Shown here: positions 49,416-62,854 of the stretch, one piece after another
Numbering within the stretch: the first letter of the stretch is position 1
Layout of the letters: the number at the start of each line of letters is the position of its first letter
Source of the DNA: Tenrec ecaudatus
Lineage: Eukaryota; Chordata; Mammalia; Afrosoricida; Tenrecidae
Reading direction: 5' to 3'
Assembly: GCF_050624435.1 (NCBI RefSeq)
Contig: NC_134545.1
Span: 82,781,563 to 82,845,562 of the forward strand
Length of the DNA stretch: 64,000 nucleotides
Notes under the pieces: model-generated
Database searches by the model: none
Told to the model about the DNA's origin: nothing
Seen by the model: the letters and a program-made list of their open reading frames with translations, nothing else
Position numbers and translations under genes: made by a program

Positions 49416-50155
49416 GGGGAACGAATTGTGGCGAAGTGAGGGCATGAAGGGCTAGATCCTAGAGACCTACATCTGGGGGCTGGGGGGTGGGGAGAGGAAG
49501 GGTGGAAGTCATAGAAACAGTTCAGAAAGTGCAGACTCCAGGCACACGTCTCGTGGGCCACTTGTTCCAGGAGGGGTCTCTGTCCTCTGGTCAGACTTGT
49601 TTGCTGTCTGGTACATCTGAGAAAGTGCTCCCACTGGAGGGAGACATGGCAGTTTTAGATTGTATATGGCCACAAGGGATCTGTGTTTTCATATTTCAGG
49701 AGGGGGCTTTTCCCCTAGTGAGGCTCGGAGGTAGGAGGAGTCCTCAGCCACTAGATGCTCCCCTGCTCCCCACAAACCTGACCCTTTAACAGTCTAACCT
49801 CTCCAAGGAGGCCACACGGAGTCTGCAGAGTCAGTCCCACCAGCCACAGAGGTTCAGAGAGGCAAATCAGAGTGCCCACAGGCACACAGCAGGGCTGGAT
49901 GGAGACTCAGTTCTCCTGGGATCCAGGCCACTGGTGTCTTCCAATGTCCCACTGTGTCCACGTCCCACCAGACATGCTTTCAGCTATTTGTACATCTGGT
50001 ATTTTGGAGAAAGTCCCCAATGGTTTACACTGTTGCGGTGTATTGGTGTACCATGGAATCGATGATTGAATTTAGTTTTTAATTTCAGTTCATTGGGCTC
50101 CCATTCTCCCCTTCCCTCCCCCTCCTTTGGCAGGAGAAGTTGACCTTGGTATTAA

Positions 50156-50348
50156 CCAAGGACCAAACTCACTGCCATAGAATCAATTCTGACTCATAGC
50201 ATCCCCATGAGACAGGGTAGAACTGCCCCCTGTGGGTTTCTGAGACTAACTCTTTAAGGGAGTTTTATTCTCCCATGGTGCAGCCAGTGGTTTTGAACTG
50301 CGGACCTTGAGGTTAGCAGTCCAATGTGTAACCATTATGTCACCAAGT
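50156..50348 (-). repeat. AfroSINE
   Basis: Reverse: CCAAACTCACTGCCATAGAA, GAGACAGGGTAGAACTGCCC, GTGGTTTTGAACTGCGGACC, ending ATGTCACCAAGTC. Confidence 0.92.
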
Positions 50349-51589
50349 CAGAAAAGAAGGGACCTATGGTGCTGCTGGGATGGCAGAAATACACATATCC
50401 TCGGGAAGACAGTTGGACCACACGATCCAGTTCACTCCTGTGTGTTTACCCTAAAGAAATAAAAACCCAAACCCAGGATTGATAAACCCAGAGAGGCAAC
50501 AAGTAGAGTAAAGGTTGCTCGGGTGGGGTCACAGTGTGTGGGGAGGTGTTGAGGGGAGTGGGTTTCAAGGGGTTCAAGAAGGAAGACACTGTTTTGGAAG
50601 TGACTGAGGTAGCAGTCACTGCTTGATGTGACTGAACTATGGAATGGTCGGATAGCCGTAAGAGCTCCAATAAAATGGTCTTGGGGAAAAAAATAAAGAA
50701 TGAAAAACTCTTACTAACACATCAACCCGTACAGAGGTGTTGATAGGAGCTCTGTTCATTATAGCTAACAACTTAAAACACTCAGATGTTTTCCACCAGG
50801 TGAGTATATAAATGGCAGGACGTTCACACTAGCCATAAGAAGGAAGAGACTCCGGGTAGCGCAGGGCAGGAGGACTTGCACAGGCATGATGCTGAGAGAA
50901 AGAAGCCGGTCTCCAGGCTGCATACAGCATGCGTCCACTCACAGGCCAGTCTACGGAGACTGAGACTAGAGCGCTGGCTGTCAGGGGTGAGGAATGGAGC
51001 AGAGGGTGTGACTACAAAGAGGCATCGGTATCCTTAGGGCTGCAGCCCTTGACTGTGATGGTGGTTCCAGGAATCAACTTGTGTGTCACACATGCAAAGT
51101 AAAAGAAGGTCAAATACCATGGTAGGTAGGTGGAGACTCAGGCCTGCTGGCGCACACGTGGCTCGGACAGCACCAGGAAGGGCCGGTTCATGAGAGGAAG
51201 TTGTATTTTTTCGTTCCAAGGTCAAGGTGCACTACATAGCCCTAACCGCAGCGCGTTGGTCCATGGGACAGCAGTTCTTGTCATTCTCAGAGGCATTTCC
51301 ACACAGTAGACAGTCCACCCCCTTCTCGCCACGGAGCTGAGTGGTTTGGGCAGCAGGCTCTGGAATCTCAGGATTTCTCTGGACATCTTTGGGATGAACT
51401 CAGAGCTCCAAGGCCCATTTTTCTCTGGATGCTGGGGAGAAGCCGATGACCCACACATGGTTCCCCATTTCCTGGCATCATGGGAAAAAGTAAACCCACC
51501 TCCCCAACCCCGTACCTTCAAGCCACACACATACCCAGAGAGATTAACGAGAAGTGACTCGCTCTGCTACTGGAAAATGTCTCTCAGAA
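50349..51589. other. Intergenic, no gene seen
   Basis: ATTATAGCTAACAACTTAAA and ATATAAATGGCAGGACGTTC near 50,760-50,820 look like an old LINE scrap. No coding exon recognised. Confidence 0.35.
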
Positions 51590-51778
51590 TCAAATTAGCC
51601 TTTGGGCTGCTAAACACAAGGTCAGCAGTTCAAAACCACCAGCTGCTTCCTGGGGAGAAAGACGAATCTTTCTACCCCCATAAAGGATTTGCCTTGGAAA
51701 CCCATAGGGGGCAGTTGTCCCCTGACCTGGGGGCTTGCTATGAGTCGGAATCGACTGGAAGGCAGTGAGGGAGTCTGA
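51590..51778 (+). repeat. AfroSINE
   Basis: Forward: GGTCAGCAGTTCAAAACCAC, GCTTGCTATGAGTCGGAATC, GACTGGAAGGCAGTGAGG. Confidence 0.92.
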
Positions 51779-53139
51779 ATGAAGGTTACCCCGCCCTGGA
51801 GTGTGATGGCCATGTTCACAGGGGCCTCCAGCCCCTGTCTGAGGTTGACAGGTATATGGGATCCCCTGAGGGCGGAGGGGGAGAAAAGGCAGAGGAGGTG
51901 GCTGTAACTGTCTGTGGCTCCAAGAAGGGAATTCTCTGAGTGGCAGCGTGTGGCAGGGGTGACTGTGGAGGCCTTGGCCCGGAGCCGGGAGATCCTGGGA
52001 GGGACGGGCCCACAGGCTTCGGTGGTCAGTACTTTTCCTCACTGACTCATCAGACTCAAAAAAACAACAACTCCACCCACTTGTGGTGAGACTCCCTGCA
52101 TTTTTCACCTTTAGGCTATCATTCCGAGGAAGAAAGATCAGCCCAGGAGGAAAGTTTTGGCCAACTTCAAAGGAAAGGGCTTAGACATGGAAAGTCCTTT
52201 GAAACCCTGTTTGGATGGTGGCTGCCTGACCCAGATTTTTTTCCTTTTCAAAACTATGTTCTGAGCTCAAAGGCCCAGGTGCCGCGTTGCCCTGGGCGTG
52301 CCAGCCAGGCTCACAAGGATAACATCCCTGACTAAAGTGCAGCTGCGGCCGCAGGCTGAAACCCTCGGCCTGCGTGCATGGCTTCCAATCCATCCATCCC
52401 AGTTCAGCCATGGCCGAGGCATAAGCAACCCCAAGTGGGTCCGGGTAAGTCAGATGTGGGTGTACTGGAAAGATCGCCAGAAGGGAAAACTTACAGGTCC
52501 ACACCACGCCAGAAACGGACCCACCCTCCCAGTAAGCAGCGTGCGTGTGGCACAGCACCCAGGTCTCTTTGATGAGCACAGAGGAGGGTGAGGGGCAGCG
52601 CCATCCCCAGTCGTGGCAATCATCCAGTCTGCTGTAGTCAGGCCCCTGAAAGGGCTCACACGCCTCTCTCGAGTCGCCTGGTCCCCAGCTTCCCACCTGG
52701 TTCTCTTTCCCGTTCGCCTCCAACATCGTACCCATTTGGGCCTGTTCCAATTTGGTTGTGTTGGCAATGGTGGAATTGATTTGAACCAGTCGGAAGCCCA
52801 CGTGGCAGGACAGATTTCAAAGGTCAGTCTGGCTTTGTTCATCTTCCCGTGGAGGCCTCTGGGGACGGCTGCAGAGGCTGAGGCTGAGCCTGCTGGAGTA
52901 GCCCCAGCTCATGTCTGAACATGTCTGACTCTCCCACGTCCTGTGTGCCTTAATGCCCCTAGACTGGGATGCTGAGACAAGGATTCCCAGCAAAGTGGTT
53001 TCCCAGGAAACACAGCTGTAGGAGTGGGAGGTGAGACAGGGAAGGAAGGAGCGGAAGCCAGAAAGTGTCGGGTACCCGAGTCCCTGCTCTAGGGCCCTGG
53101 AGTGTCACTCTGCTGGGGTCCCTGGGCCAGAGTGTGGAA
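51779..53139. other. Intergenic, no gene seen
   Basis: No gene recognised. The long minus-strand ORF at 52181-52801 shows no domain. Confidence 0.35.
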
Positions 53140-53315
53140 CAGACACCTTCGTGGGGCAGTGGGCTGCTGCCTGCAAGGTCATCGCTTTGAACCCACCTGC
53201 CACTCAGTGGAGAAACATTTAGCCATGTGTTTCTACACAGAATACAACTTTGGAAACCTCAGCTCTACTCTGCCCTCTAAGTCACTGTGAGTTGGGACGG
53301 ATGCTTAAGGGTTAA
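53140..53315 (+). repeat. Diverged AfroSINE
   Basis: Forward: GCAGTGGGCTGCTGCCTGCA, AGGTCATCGCTTTGAACCCA, TCACTGTGAGTTGGGACGG. Confidence 0.75.
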
Positions 53316-54909
53316 CCAGGAAGCAAAGGAACTGGGGCATTGGTACCCTGTCAGACATTGACTGAAGGCTGTTCCCGGCTGGGGAGGGGGCGTCCCATTA
53401 TTCTCTGCCCTCAAGCAGTGCAGGCTGAGAAGCTGGCCATTGGAATACCATGCTATTAAAACCTAAAAACCAAGGGACTATGAGCCCGGCGCGTAGTGTG
53501 GCTGCTACTGGGGGTGACGCCCCTGCAGCCGAGTCTTGGCAGGCAGGCGCCTCCCGGAGTCCACACTAGCGTGACGTTGCTCGTGAGAATGGGCCAACAG
53601 TGAGTGTCACGTGTTGTGCCCTCCCGGTCATCTTTGCTGACCTCCCTGTGACCAAAAACAAACTCACCCATTCTCCCTGCGGCGGGGAAAGTGGGTCTGA
53701 TGCAGCAAGGACCCCGTCTGGAGAGAGGGAGCGTGTCCCCTTGGTGCGGCTCCTGGGAGGTCTGGGAACAGGGCTTTCCCCTCTCATCGATGGGTGCCCT
53801 GGGGAAGGAACAGGCTTCTAGCTTTCCTCCTTCGAGGAAGAGGAGAAGGCGAAGAAGCTGAGGCTGAAGGGAATGAAGACAGTCTTTCTTGGGATTCCTG
53901 TCCCCTGTGGGGTCTTCTAGCCCCGAGTTACTCAGTGCCAACTCGGAAGCCATGGCCGTGAAAGCTTGGTTTCCAACCCAAACCCAGCTAGCTGGGGAGG
54001 TCCCTGCAACCCCAAGGGCCCAAAGCATCCGATCAAGACTTCCACTGCGTTTCATTCTCCCCACCCACCGGAGACCCTGTGGCCATCAACCAGCCATCAG
54101 ATGTCACCTCTTAGCCCAGACCCATCCTATAGTGCAGTTGGTGGTGGTGGGACTGGCTGTTCCTTGTTGGCTTCTGCCCACAGGAGCCTAGAAAGAGGCC
54201 AGAACATGGGAGAAGGGGATGGGATTTGCTGTCAAGGTTTTCTGCGTGTTTCTGTCCACCTCACTCAATGATGATTCTTTATCCAGGCATCGGCTGTTGG
54301 CTTCCCTTTCTAGTTTTTGTCGTAGACTTCCTGGAACCAGCCCATGTGGTCCTTCTTCCAAAATCTGGGTCTCAGCTCCCCGAAGTCCTCCACTCCCAAC
54401 TTCTTGCTTCTAATGACGCCAACGCTGCCTTGCGCTGGCTCCCCAAGGGTTGGTGCTGCTTCTTGCCGTTATTACGAAACTTCTCTTGTATCTCCTCTAA
54501 CCAACCCTCCGGATGAAATTCTCTCTGTTCAAATAACCACTCCGACGTGTTTGCTTGAGCAGACACTGACTGATACAGACCCCGTGGCTGCCAAGCCGTC
54601 TGCAGGAAGGCAGCTGTAATTCACCATGTGTTTTTCATCCATCAAAGCATAGGTGGCTGTCAGCTGCTCAGGTTGGGTTACCAGTTAGCACATTGTTTTG
54701 AGGCCATCCCAGCCCAAAGCCAAGAAATCAGATACCCTGGTCAGACGCCGTATAACCTGATGATGGGCCAAGTTACAGATCCTCATCTGCCTTTGGCCAT
54801 ACTGAGACTTGTTTGATGGATCCTTCGAGAACCAAGGGGTAGAAGAGACCATGGGAGGGTCAGTCTGACCTCAGGTCTCCTTCGGTTTGCAGACTCCTCT
54901 GTTCCGTAG
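53316..54909. other. Intergenic, no gene seen
   Basis: A block at about 54230-54580 looks repeat-derived but was not identified. No coding exon recognised. Confidence 0.35.
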
Positions 54910-55060
54910 GGAGTCACAGAGTGGCACAAACTGTTAAGCACTCTGCCGCCGACAGGTGCTTTAGAGCCAACCAGACGTGTCTTAGCAGAAGGCCTGGCAA
55001 TCTGCTGGAGATCACAGCCCCGAGACTCCCTATGAGCAGGTCTGCTCTCTAACCCACGGG
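54910..55060 (+). repeat. Older AfroSINE variant
   Basis: Forward: GAGTGGCACAAACTGTTAAG, GCAGAAGGCCTGGCAATCTG, ACTCCCTATGAGCAGG. Confidence 0.65.
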
Positions 55061-55279
55061 CTGACCACCGGCTGGATGGGGCCAGATGGGAGTGGCCTGG
55101 ATTTTGTTCTCTGGATGTGGCAGGGCTGTCCCCCAGCATACTCCTGATATCTGCCCTTCCCTCCAGCTTCCTTTGAGTACACACCCCGGCCTTCCCAGCC
55201 TGACTCTGAGGCCCATCCTCAAGTGTAACTCTGAGCGTGTGGGGTCCCCGCCATGCCCCAGATGGAGAGTGAAGATTCC

Positions 55280-55280
<1 letters not shown>

Positions 55281-55322
<42 letters not shown>
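55281..55322. repeat. (AC)n microsatellite
   Basis: 21 AC units without interruption. Confidence 0.97.
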
Positions 55323-55325
<3 letters not shown>

Positions 55326-55404
55326 AGCGTGGAACTTTCCCCAACTCGTTACACATCCAGCGTCTCAGAGCAAGAGGAGGTACCACAGGTCAAGTACTCC
55401 CACC

Positions 55405-55500
55405 TGCCTCTTTACTGATGGAGAAACTAAGACCCAGAGGTGTTAGACAACTGTCCCAGGACACACAGCTTGTTAGAGGCCAAGGCCATGACTGAGGCCA
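55405..55500 (-). repeat. MIR fragment
   Basis: Reverse: CTGATGGAGAAACTAAGACC, CAGGACACACAGCTTGTTAG. Confidence 0.7.
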
Positions 55501-55505
55501 AGCCC

Positions 55506-57153
55506 GCTGTCTCTGGATAGCTCCCAGCTGTCCCGTGCACCACACCGAGAGCATCCAGTGACAAGTCTCCACAAGCAGAAATAGCTGGTTTCTGCCCAAT
55601 ATCCTTCTTTTTTGAGACTTCCCGAGAAACCTCCCACGCTTCTTGAGAATAAACATGTGAATCTTGCTCTGTTTTGATTGAACTGTGAATTTCCTCTGAA
55701 CGTCTCTGTTTCTCCCCCCACCCCTACCCCCATCCTTACCCCAAACCCGCCCCACTTTTGCGTATTCTCTGCTTCCAGTTCTGCTCCTCAGATTCTCTGT
55801 CTGTCCTACACCCTTTCCTCCCCAGCCCCAGACTCTGTGCCTCCCCCAGGGTCGTGGGGAGAAGCCCTCGTGGTGCAGACTGAGCACAGGGTTGGGGGCT
55901 CTGCTTCCGTACAGAGTCCAGTCTTGGAAGTCCTGCAGGGTGAGGCTATGCAGTTCTCCTCAGACCCTGAGTATTTCTAGGGATCAGAATCAGCCAGACG
56001 TCCACCGGCTTGTTTGCGTAACGGTATTGGGGGCCTCACTTCTCCATGACCGGTTTACCCTTAGCGATTAGTCTGCACTGTTGGATTATGTAAATAGTCA
56101 CTTAATTTAGAGGATAAACAAGTCCCTGCCCCTCAGCACCCCGGACGTTGATTTAGCTGCCTGGTAGCCCCACACTATTTGTCTTAGATGACAGGCTTAT
56201 GAGGGGCATTCTCCTGGGGCTTCTCGGGCAGCATCCTTGAGGCTAGACACAGCCATTCTCTGTTGAGGAGCCCTGGGTATTTTCTGGGCATCGCTCTCTG
56301 GCGAGGTTGGCAGGGCAGCAGGAAGGAGAGCCATGCTTGTCCTCTGGGGCGTGAAAGCAGAGGCGCTTCTTAGCCTCTGCCCTCTGGCTTCATGTCTAGT
56401 CTTAGCTTGGGCTGGTGGGAGACCTCTCAACTTTTGTCCCAGCTTGGGGGCTCCCTTTGGATGTCCATCAAAATCACCTGGCAAGCTTAAAAAGACAAAA
56501 ACAAATTGCTGCCCACCCCTTGCCCCTGAGCTTTCCAAACAGCATCCCTGGCAGCGGGCACCTAAGGATCTCCATATTGGACCACCCTCTTTAAGTTGTC
56601 GGACTTTCAGCCAAGTTAAGGATCACTGCCCAGATGGATCACAGACGCCGCGGTGAGGTGGTTTGGACACTTCAGTGGGAATGCAGAGGGAGAAGGGTTG
56701 AAGAGCATGAGGAATTTGGTCAGGTCGTTAAGCCTTTTGAGCTTGGACACGTGCCCTCGGACAGGCTTTGTGGGGACAGGTGCTGAGCTCAGCCGCTCTC
56801 TGTGTGGCCCATCTTTTTGGTCCAGGCATGTCTCCTTGAAGGCCATGCCAGCTCTGGGGCACAGTTGAGAAACCCAGGAACCTAGTTCTGTGTTGTTGTT
56901 GTTGTTTTTTCCCTTTGAGGACATTCAAAAGCCCCTTACCATCCTGGAGCCTCTACGCTCTCCTTTCATGCAAGATGATGAGATGACAGGTGGGGTCTCC
57001 CATTTGTGATGTCAAGACACAGAGTGACTCTAGAACTGCCCTCGGGGACTCATGGGGGGCTCTAGGCAAATACAATGGCTATGGGGACAGCTTTCCAAAG
57101 GTGCATCTCCACTCAATGGGGACCATTAGTCTTTGATTCTGCATGACTCCCAA
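55506..57153. other. Intergenic, no gene seen
   Basis: A MER5-like hAT remnant is probable at about 56455-56635 (CATCAAAATCACCTGGCAAG; CTAAGGATCTCCATATTGGA). A (TTG)n run is at about 56893-56908. No coding exon recognised. Confidence 0.4.
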
Positions 57154-57342
57154 TCAAAACCCCAAAGCAAACCCACTGCTATCCACTTGGTTCCAACTCA
57201 TTCTGACCATACACAGGGTTTCCATGGCTTTGTGACTACCACAGGGGCAGGAAGCTTCATCGCGCTCTCTCAGAGCAACTGGGTGGACTTGAACTGATGA
57301 CCTTACAGTCCCAACACTTACTTGACAATGCCACGAGGGCTC
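57154..57342 (-). repeat. AfroSINE
   Basis: Reverse: AAACCCACTGCTATCCACTT, GTGGACTTGAACTGATGACC, ending ATGCCACGAGGGCTCCTC. Confidence 0.88.
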
Positions 57343-60300
57343 CTCATGAACCTGGAGACAAGAATCATCTATTTAAAAAGTTGCGATGGAAGTTTTTTTT
57401 CATCTATCACATCTAAAGTCTCATCTATTTCTCTGCCCTCCTCCCTCTCCTCTTTCTCTGTGTGTGTGTGCATCCATCTATCACCTTACATGGTTCAGTC
57501 TGTGTCTGAAAGAAGTTTATACTAGATATTCAATGACCTGATGGCAGCCTATGCACATAGGCTGAAAAATAGCCATATTCCTGTTGTATGACCTGCCTCC
57601 ATTCGGGCCTGACAGGACCAACGTTCACTCCAAACAGCCTGATCATATTTTAATCCTCAGTCCCCTGGAATTGGGATTGAGAACACAGAGTCAGTCAATG
57701 AGTCATTCCTATCTACAATATCAACACTCATGAACAATAGAGGGTCTGTGCTCTAGATGTATGGAAGAAGGGAACCGCTGATCTACAGATAGGATGAAGG
57801 ACTCCTGGAGAGGAGCAGAGGTGGGCAATGGGGAAGGGTCCTGGTGGTCTTTGTGCTCCCAGTTTACAACCCAACTGAGCTAAGCCCACTGGGGCTTGTT
57901 TATGAGCTCAAACTCATGCGCAGGGACAAGGGTCCCCAACGCAGGGTACAATGGCTTGACAGTATATCCTAGGCATCACATGGGGTCACATGGATCACGA
58001 TGCCACCAGCATTTGGTTTGGGGCACCTGCTAGTATACCAGGCACAAGCTGAGTATTGGCTGTTCACCAGCACTGGAACATTTCCAACAGTGAGAAGCGG
58101 ATACTCTTGTGTCATCTTACAGGACAGGGAGTGGAGGATCATGGAGAGCTGATGACTTCCCCAATGCCCCCATCAGCAATGGAACGGAGATTCAGACTCA
58201 AGTTGGGTTAACTGGAAAATCCGTCGCCTTTCAGTGGCACCACACACCTCTTGGGGTGGTAACATTTAGGTGGACATGGGCTCAGGAAGACTGAAGCTAG
58301 TGTCTAGAGGGCAAAATTCATCAAGACAGAGGTCGTGGAGCCAGTTCAAGGTCTGAGGGTCCACTTGGTGAGAAAGATTTTTGCCCGGGGACTCTCCAGG
58401 ACCACGGAGAGTGCCCACATATGGAGAAGCAGAAGACCAACCAACCCCTTAGATCCTTGGAGCCATAGGCCTACCAGGCCGCTCAGACCCCATCCTGAGC
58501 TTCGGAATGTTGAAGGTGATCCCCTGGATCCTCTGGGACCCTGGAGATTCTGCTGGCTCATCTCTTCCAGTCACTTTTCTCCGCAACTGGGGTGAGGTGA
58601 GTGCTGACTTAGAATGCCCATGTCTCCATGTCCAAAGAGTTTGAGAATAATTTAAATCCTTTCTTTCAAGCTCCCCCACCTTTTCCTAGATGAAGTGACC
58701 GGGGGATGTGTTCTGTTCATCGCGCCAGGCCTCCGTGGGCAAATGTAAAACCAACTCAGCCGTTTTACACATAAAAGGATAAAACGATGAGCCGTGCAGG
58801 TCACAAAGAAAGCTTGACCATTCAGGCTCGAAATGTGGGCTGAACACCCCTGCGCTGGCCTTTTACACCACACCCCGCCCACTCGCAGCCTGCCCTCCCC
58901 GACAGCTGTTTATTTCTAATCCACGCCTCCTCCCCAGCATCAGCATCTGCACAACGCTTGCTCCGGCAGCTGCATCCCTGGCATGACCAAGCGCGGCAAT
59001 CTTTCTCTGCCCGTCTGCACTTGGGGTTCTCTCTGACTCGGTCAATGGAGCTCCTGCTTGGTATTTAAGTTGGCTCTTTGTGGGAAGCGTTGGCCAGTTT
59101 GAACTTCCCTAATAAGTTCTTCATGACTGGATTTGTGATGACATTAATGAAATCATTCTGAATACCAGTGGGCAGATAATGAGCCCAGAGGCAGTGACCG
59201 GGCTGAGGGCCCAGATGGAGGGAGGGGTGTATGATGGAGGGGCGAGTGGGGTCAAGGCTGTTTTTCTGACTCCTGGTGGAAGATGACACATGAATCCCAA
59301 CCCAGGGCCCGGTTTTTCTCTTCTTCCTCATCTAGGAGGGGTTTGGGCTGGGAGGACCACCGAGAAGCTGAATGGCTCCACCTGCAGCCTGAGTGGAAGG
59401 CTGCTCCCTTTCCCAGCCTTCCTCTCCCACTCTTGGCCTCCCGGGAAGAAGCCAGCCTGGGCTTTCCTTTCCGGAGTCTGCAGAGAGGCTTTGGAGGTAA
59501 GCTCTCAAGACATCTTGGAAGCATTTGGTACTATCCTTCCTCTTTATCCCTCTCCCTCCAGAGCCCCATGCTGGTCGGCCAGCCCGCACCCCGCTGCTGC
59601 CCCCCAACCCCCCCGCCACCTGCCTAAACCAGCCAGGGCAGCGCTCTTTCCACCCAGAGGCTGAGCTGGTCTCCCGGGTCTCTGGTCCTTGTCCTTGCGC
59701 TGAGCAGAGTGGAGAAGGCATTTTGGTCCTAGGCACAGGGCTTGCTCAATCTGCTCTCTGAGTCTTCAGGTAACTGTGGGATGTCTCCACTGGACAGAGG
59801 CCCTGATAGGGGCAGAAAGAGGAGGCTCAAAGGCATCAGTCAGAGCCTCGGGAGGGAGGGGCGTTTGGGAAGAGGCAGCAGCAGTCACACATGGTGGGAT
59901 GGATGATGCATAGCCCGCCCCGAGGAGGCCCCGCCATGTCATGGATGTTGTAGATTTGTAAATGAATTATGACAGTCTCCTGGCAGTTAGCAAGCGGGTA
60001 TCTTGTACTAACAAAATCAATATATGACAACAATTTTTCAACAATGGGAAGTGTGGTGTGTTCTGGAGAGGGGATTCTTCTTCTCTGTGGCATACAGATA
60101 TTACACAGGTTAAGGTCACCCTCTTGGTTGGGGATCCCATCAATTTTGGGTGGTGATGGTGGTGGATGAGAGCTTTGTGCGTCAACATGAAGTCAGTCTT
60201 ATCTCCAGTTGTACCCGCCCTAAGAATGTGGGACTGATGTCCAAGCCTCCAGTCTAGGGTGGGGGCTGGAGGGACCGTCAATGGGGTTGCCAGGGCTCTG

Positions 60301-61155
60301 GAGACAGCTACTGATGGCTCAGTTGGTCGTATAGACAGTGGGAGCCTACAGGACACACTGACCTGACTTTGACCACAAGTGCTTTGGAGCCTGGGGGGCG
60401 GGAGTTGTTGAAGAACTCTGACCCCATACTATCCTGGGCTGGAGCCGGGGCCAGCTGCCTCCCCGGCTTGGGGAACAGGAGTTCCATTGCCATCCTTCTA
60501 GACATTCCAGAGCTGCTGGAATAACAGTCTGCTCTTCAGAAGGGCCATTCAATAGCGGTGGCCCTGCCTGGCCCCTCTGGCTCTTCCCGTAAGAAAATAA
60601 ACAGCCAGGCTGCTGGAGACGGGGACTGGCCCAGCCAGGTGTGTCTTGGTTACTCTGGGCAACAGCTGACCTGGTGTGGCTGCCCAGGCAGCGGGTCCCC
60701 CAGGGAGGTCACAGAGAGGCCAGGGGCTGTGGCTTTGCCTTGGCGTGGGCTCAGATAGGGCCCTCCCTCTGGTTTCAGACTCCCTGCCATTCAATTCAGG
60801 GCTGGAAGAGGTGATCTCTGAGGGCCCTTTGACTCTCTCTTCCTGACATAGATATAGTTCGGTGGGTGCCAGGCAAGTGGACAGCTCACATGTGGGTGGT
60901 GTCCACCCTGACCTGTCTCTGGAGCTCTGAGACTGCCCCTGCCCTGACCCAGGCTGCTTGGTTAGGGGGGCAGGAGGGAAGGGAGGGATCTATAAAAGCC
61001 CACCCACCTCTCCTCTTCCATCCAGAGTGGGGCATGCCTAGCGCGCTCTCAGCATCGCTGCAGCCGGACAGCTGGCCTCCCAGCTGGAGTGCACAGAGGT
61101 GCCAGAAGAGCAGCCCTTTGCCTGCAGTTGATTTTAGAGGGAGCCTCAGAGACGC

Positions 61156-61157
<2 letters not shown>
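57343..61157. other. Intergenic, no gene seen
   Basis: Mostly unique-looking. A MIR-like scrap is at about 58100-58205. A repeat-free stretch at 59040-59200 with AATGAAATCATTCTGAATAC could be a conserved element. No coding exon recognised. Confidence 0.35.

Positions 61158-61189
<32 letters not shown>
61158..61189. repeat. (TG)n microsatellite
   Basis: About 16 TG units, preceded by GACGCGCG. Confidence 0.95.
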
Positions 61190-61190
<1 letters not shown>

Positions 61191-61566
61191 TTCTTCTCCG
61201 GGAGAAGCCGTTTCCTGAAGCCAAACATCCCTGCTCAGGGGAGTGTGAAGCTGATAAAAATAGGTTTGAACCGGAGAGGCAGAAATGGGAAGGAGGGACA
61301 GACTCAATCCCTCTCCTTCCTGAATGTCAACACGGGCTGCGTGCCCGCCCTGGGGCCCAGGGCAGTGAGGGGCAGGCACCGTTGCTGTGTGCCAGCTTCT
61401 CTTTCCTCAAGTACGGTGGCGCTTGGACCCGTGTCCTTTCTCAGGGAAGGACATCAGTGTGGCCGGCGGGTCAGGCCGGGCAGCAGCTCTGTATCATTAT
61501 TTCATAAAGAACGGGCGTCTGGTTGTCAGACAAATCACACCTGGCCAGGAATCACCGTGGCAATCA

Positions 61567-61805
61567 CGGTAATAACAGTAACAGCAGCTAACATGTATTG
61601 ATGGCGGACGCCGGGCTGCTAAACGCATGGCTTCATTTAACCCTCGTAGCAAAGGGATAAGACCGTTATCAAGAGCGCCAATCCCCCGGCGAGAAACTGA
61701 AACTCAAAGGCAGGGAGGTCCTGGCCTGCGGCCCAGCTAGTACAAAGCAGAGTCAGGATTCAAACCCTGGCTTGCCCCAGACACTGGAGCTCTGATACTG
61801 AGCCA
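61567..61805 (-). repeat. MIR SINE, nearly full length
   Basis: Reverse: CAGCTAACATGTATTGATGG, TTCATTTAACCCTCGTAGCA, GAGAAACTGAAACTCAAAGG, CAGGATTCAAACCCTGGCTT. Confidence 0.85.
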
Positions 61806-62119
61806 CGGTGAGAAGTGGACCATCTGGGGGCTTTGGGCGGAGGGCCCAGGGATCATGGGGGTGGTAGGCTCAGACATGTGTGCAGCACCCAGGAGGATGG
61901 CCTTCAGGGGACTAGAGACAGGGCAGGCAGATTTGCCTTGGCTACTGGGAGTCTGCGAGAGTGGTGAGGCCTGCAGATGGTCCAAGTTTGGCGCCCAGGT
62001 AGGAGGTGATCCAGCAGGAGGGCAGGGAGGGATGCTGGTGAGAAAGAGGTTTCTAACCTCATGTTTGAGTGTGATTCTGGAGCCTTCAGTTGCATCAGAA
62101 TATGCAGAATCCAAAGCCT

Positions 62120-62440
62120 GTCTGTGTTAGTCTAGGTACATTAGAGAAACAAATCCACAAAAACTTATATGTATAAGAAAGAGTTTTATGTAAAGGGTAA
62201 GTACACATCAAGAACACATCCCAACCCAGTGCTGCCCAAGCCCACAAGTCCAACCTTAACCCATGAACCTTGCCAGCTGAAGCAGGGAACTGGCTGAGGC
62301 AGCTGTACCCTGGTCCGACCATCAGAAAGCAAGAGACCCGAGAACTAGAAAGGTGAGGCTCACCGAGCCATTTATCCCTCCGCCCTTCAATAAACCCCAT
62401 ATGTGTTTTATCGGCCAGGTTGGCACAATAAACTACCTCA
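62120..62440 (+). repeat. Unclassified interspersed repeat, copy B
   Basis: Begins TGTGTTAGTCTAGGTACATT, with AGAAACAAATCCACAAAAAC and ACCCGAGAACTAGAAAGGTG, ending GGCCAGGTTGGCACAATAAA. The segment CAACCCAGT...AACCCATG aligns with copy A at 33.9 kb. The family is not named. Confidence 0.5.
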
Positions 62441-62549
62441 CTGTTCAACCAGACTTTGCGGGGAGTGGTTCCGGGTCCTGTCTTGCATAAGCCCTTGGAT
62501 GATTCTGACTCAGATGTCCGAGCCACCCCTTTCCCCCCAGCCACCTGTT

Positions 62550-62660
62550 GAAATCTAAGGAAATTGATCTCAGAGACGTCAAATAACCTGACCAAGGCCA
62601 CACAGTGAATAAGTGACAAATCCAGAATTCAGACAGCCCTGTTTGTCCCACTATTCTACT
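62550..62660 (-). repeat. MIR fragment
   Basis: Reverse: AACCTGACCAAGGCCACACA, GTGAATAAGTGACAAATCCA, GAATTCAGACAGCCCTG. Confidence 0.75.
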
Positions 62661-62854
62661 GTTGCTAGTGGTAGAGATGACCTCTTGCTAGGAAGAGATT
62701 ACCAGATACTCTCCCATATTCCCACACTGGGGGGTTGTATCCCTCAGGATGGGCTGGGTGAAGATGCTATACCGGACATCCTCCAAATCTCAGTGGCTTA
62801 AAGCAACACTGTTTTATATTAGTAATCTGCACGAAGATGCTTAGATCGACAAGC

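Noticed and set aside
52181..52801. 206-codon minus-strand ORF
   Set aside because: No recognisable domain, no signal peptide, no splice context; likely chance.
53456..54064. 202-codon minus-strand ORF
   Set aside because: No recognisable family and no supporting splice or promoter signals.
56640..56910. Possible reverse RTE 3' end, suggested by the (TTG)n run at 56893
   Set aside because: The sequence beside the run does not match the RTE 3' end text seen at 41.9 and 44.1 kb.
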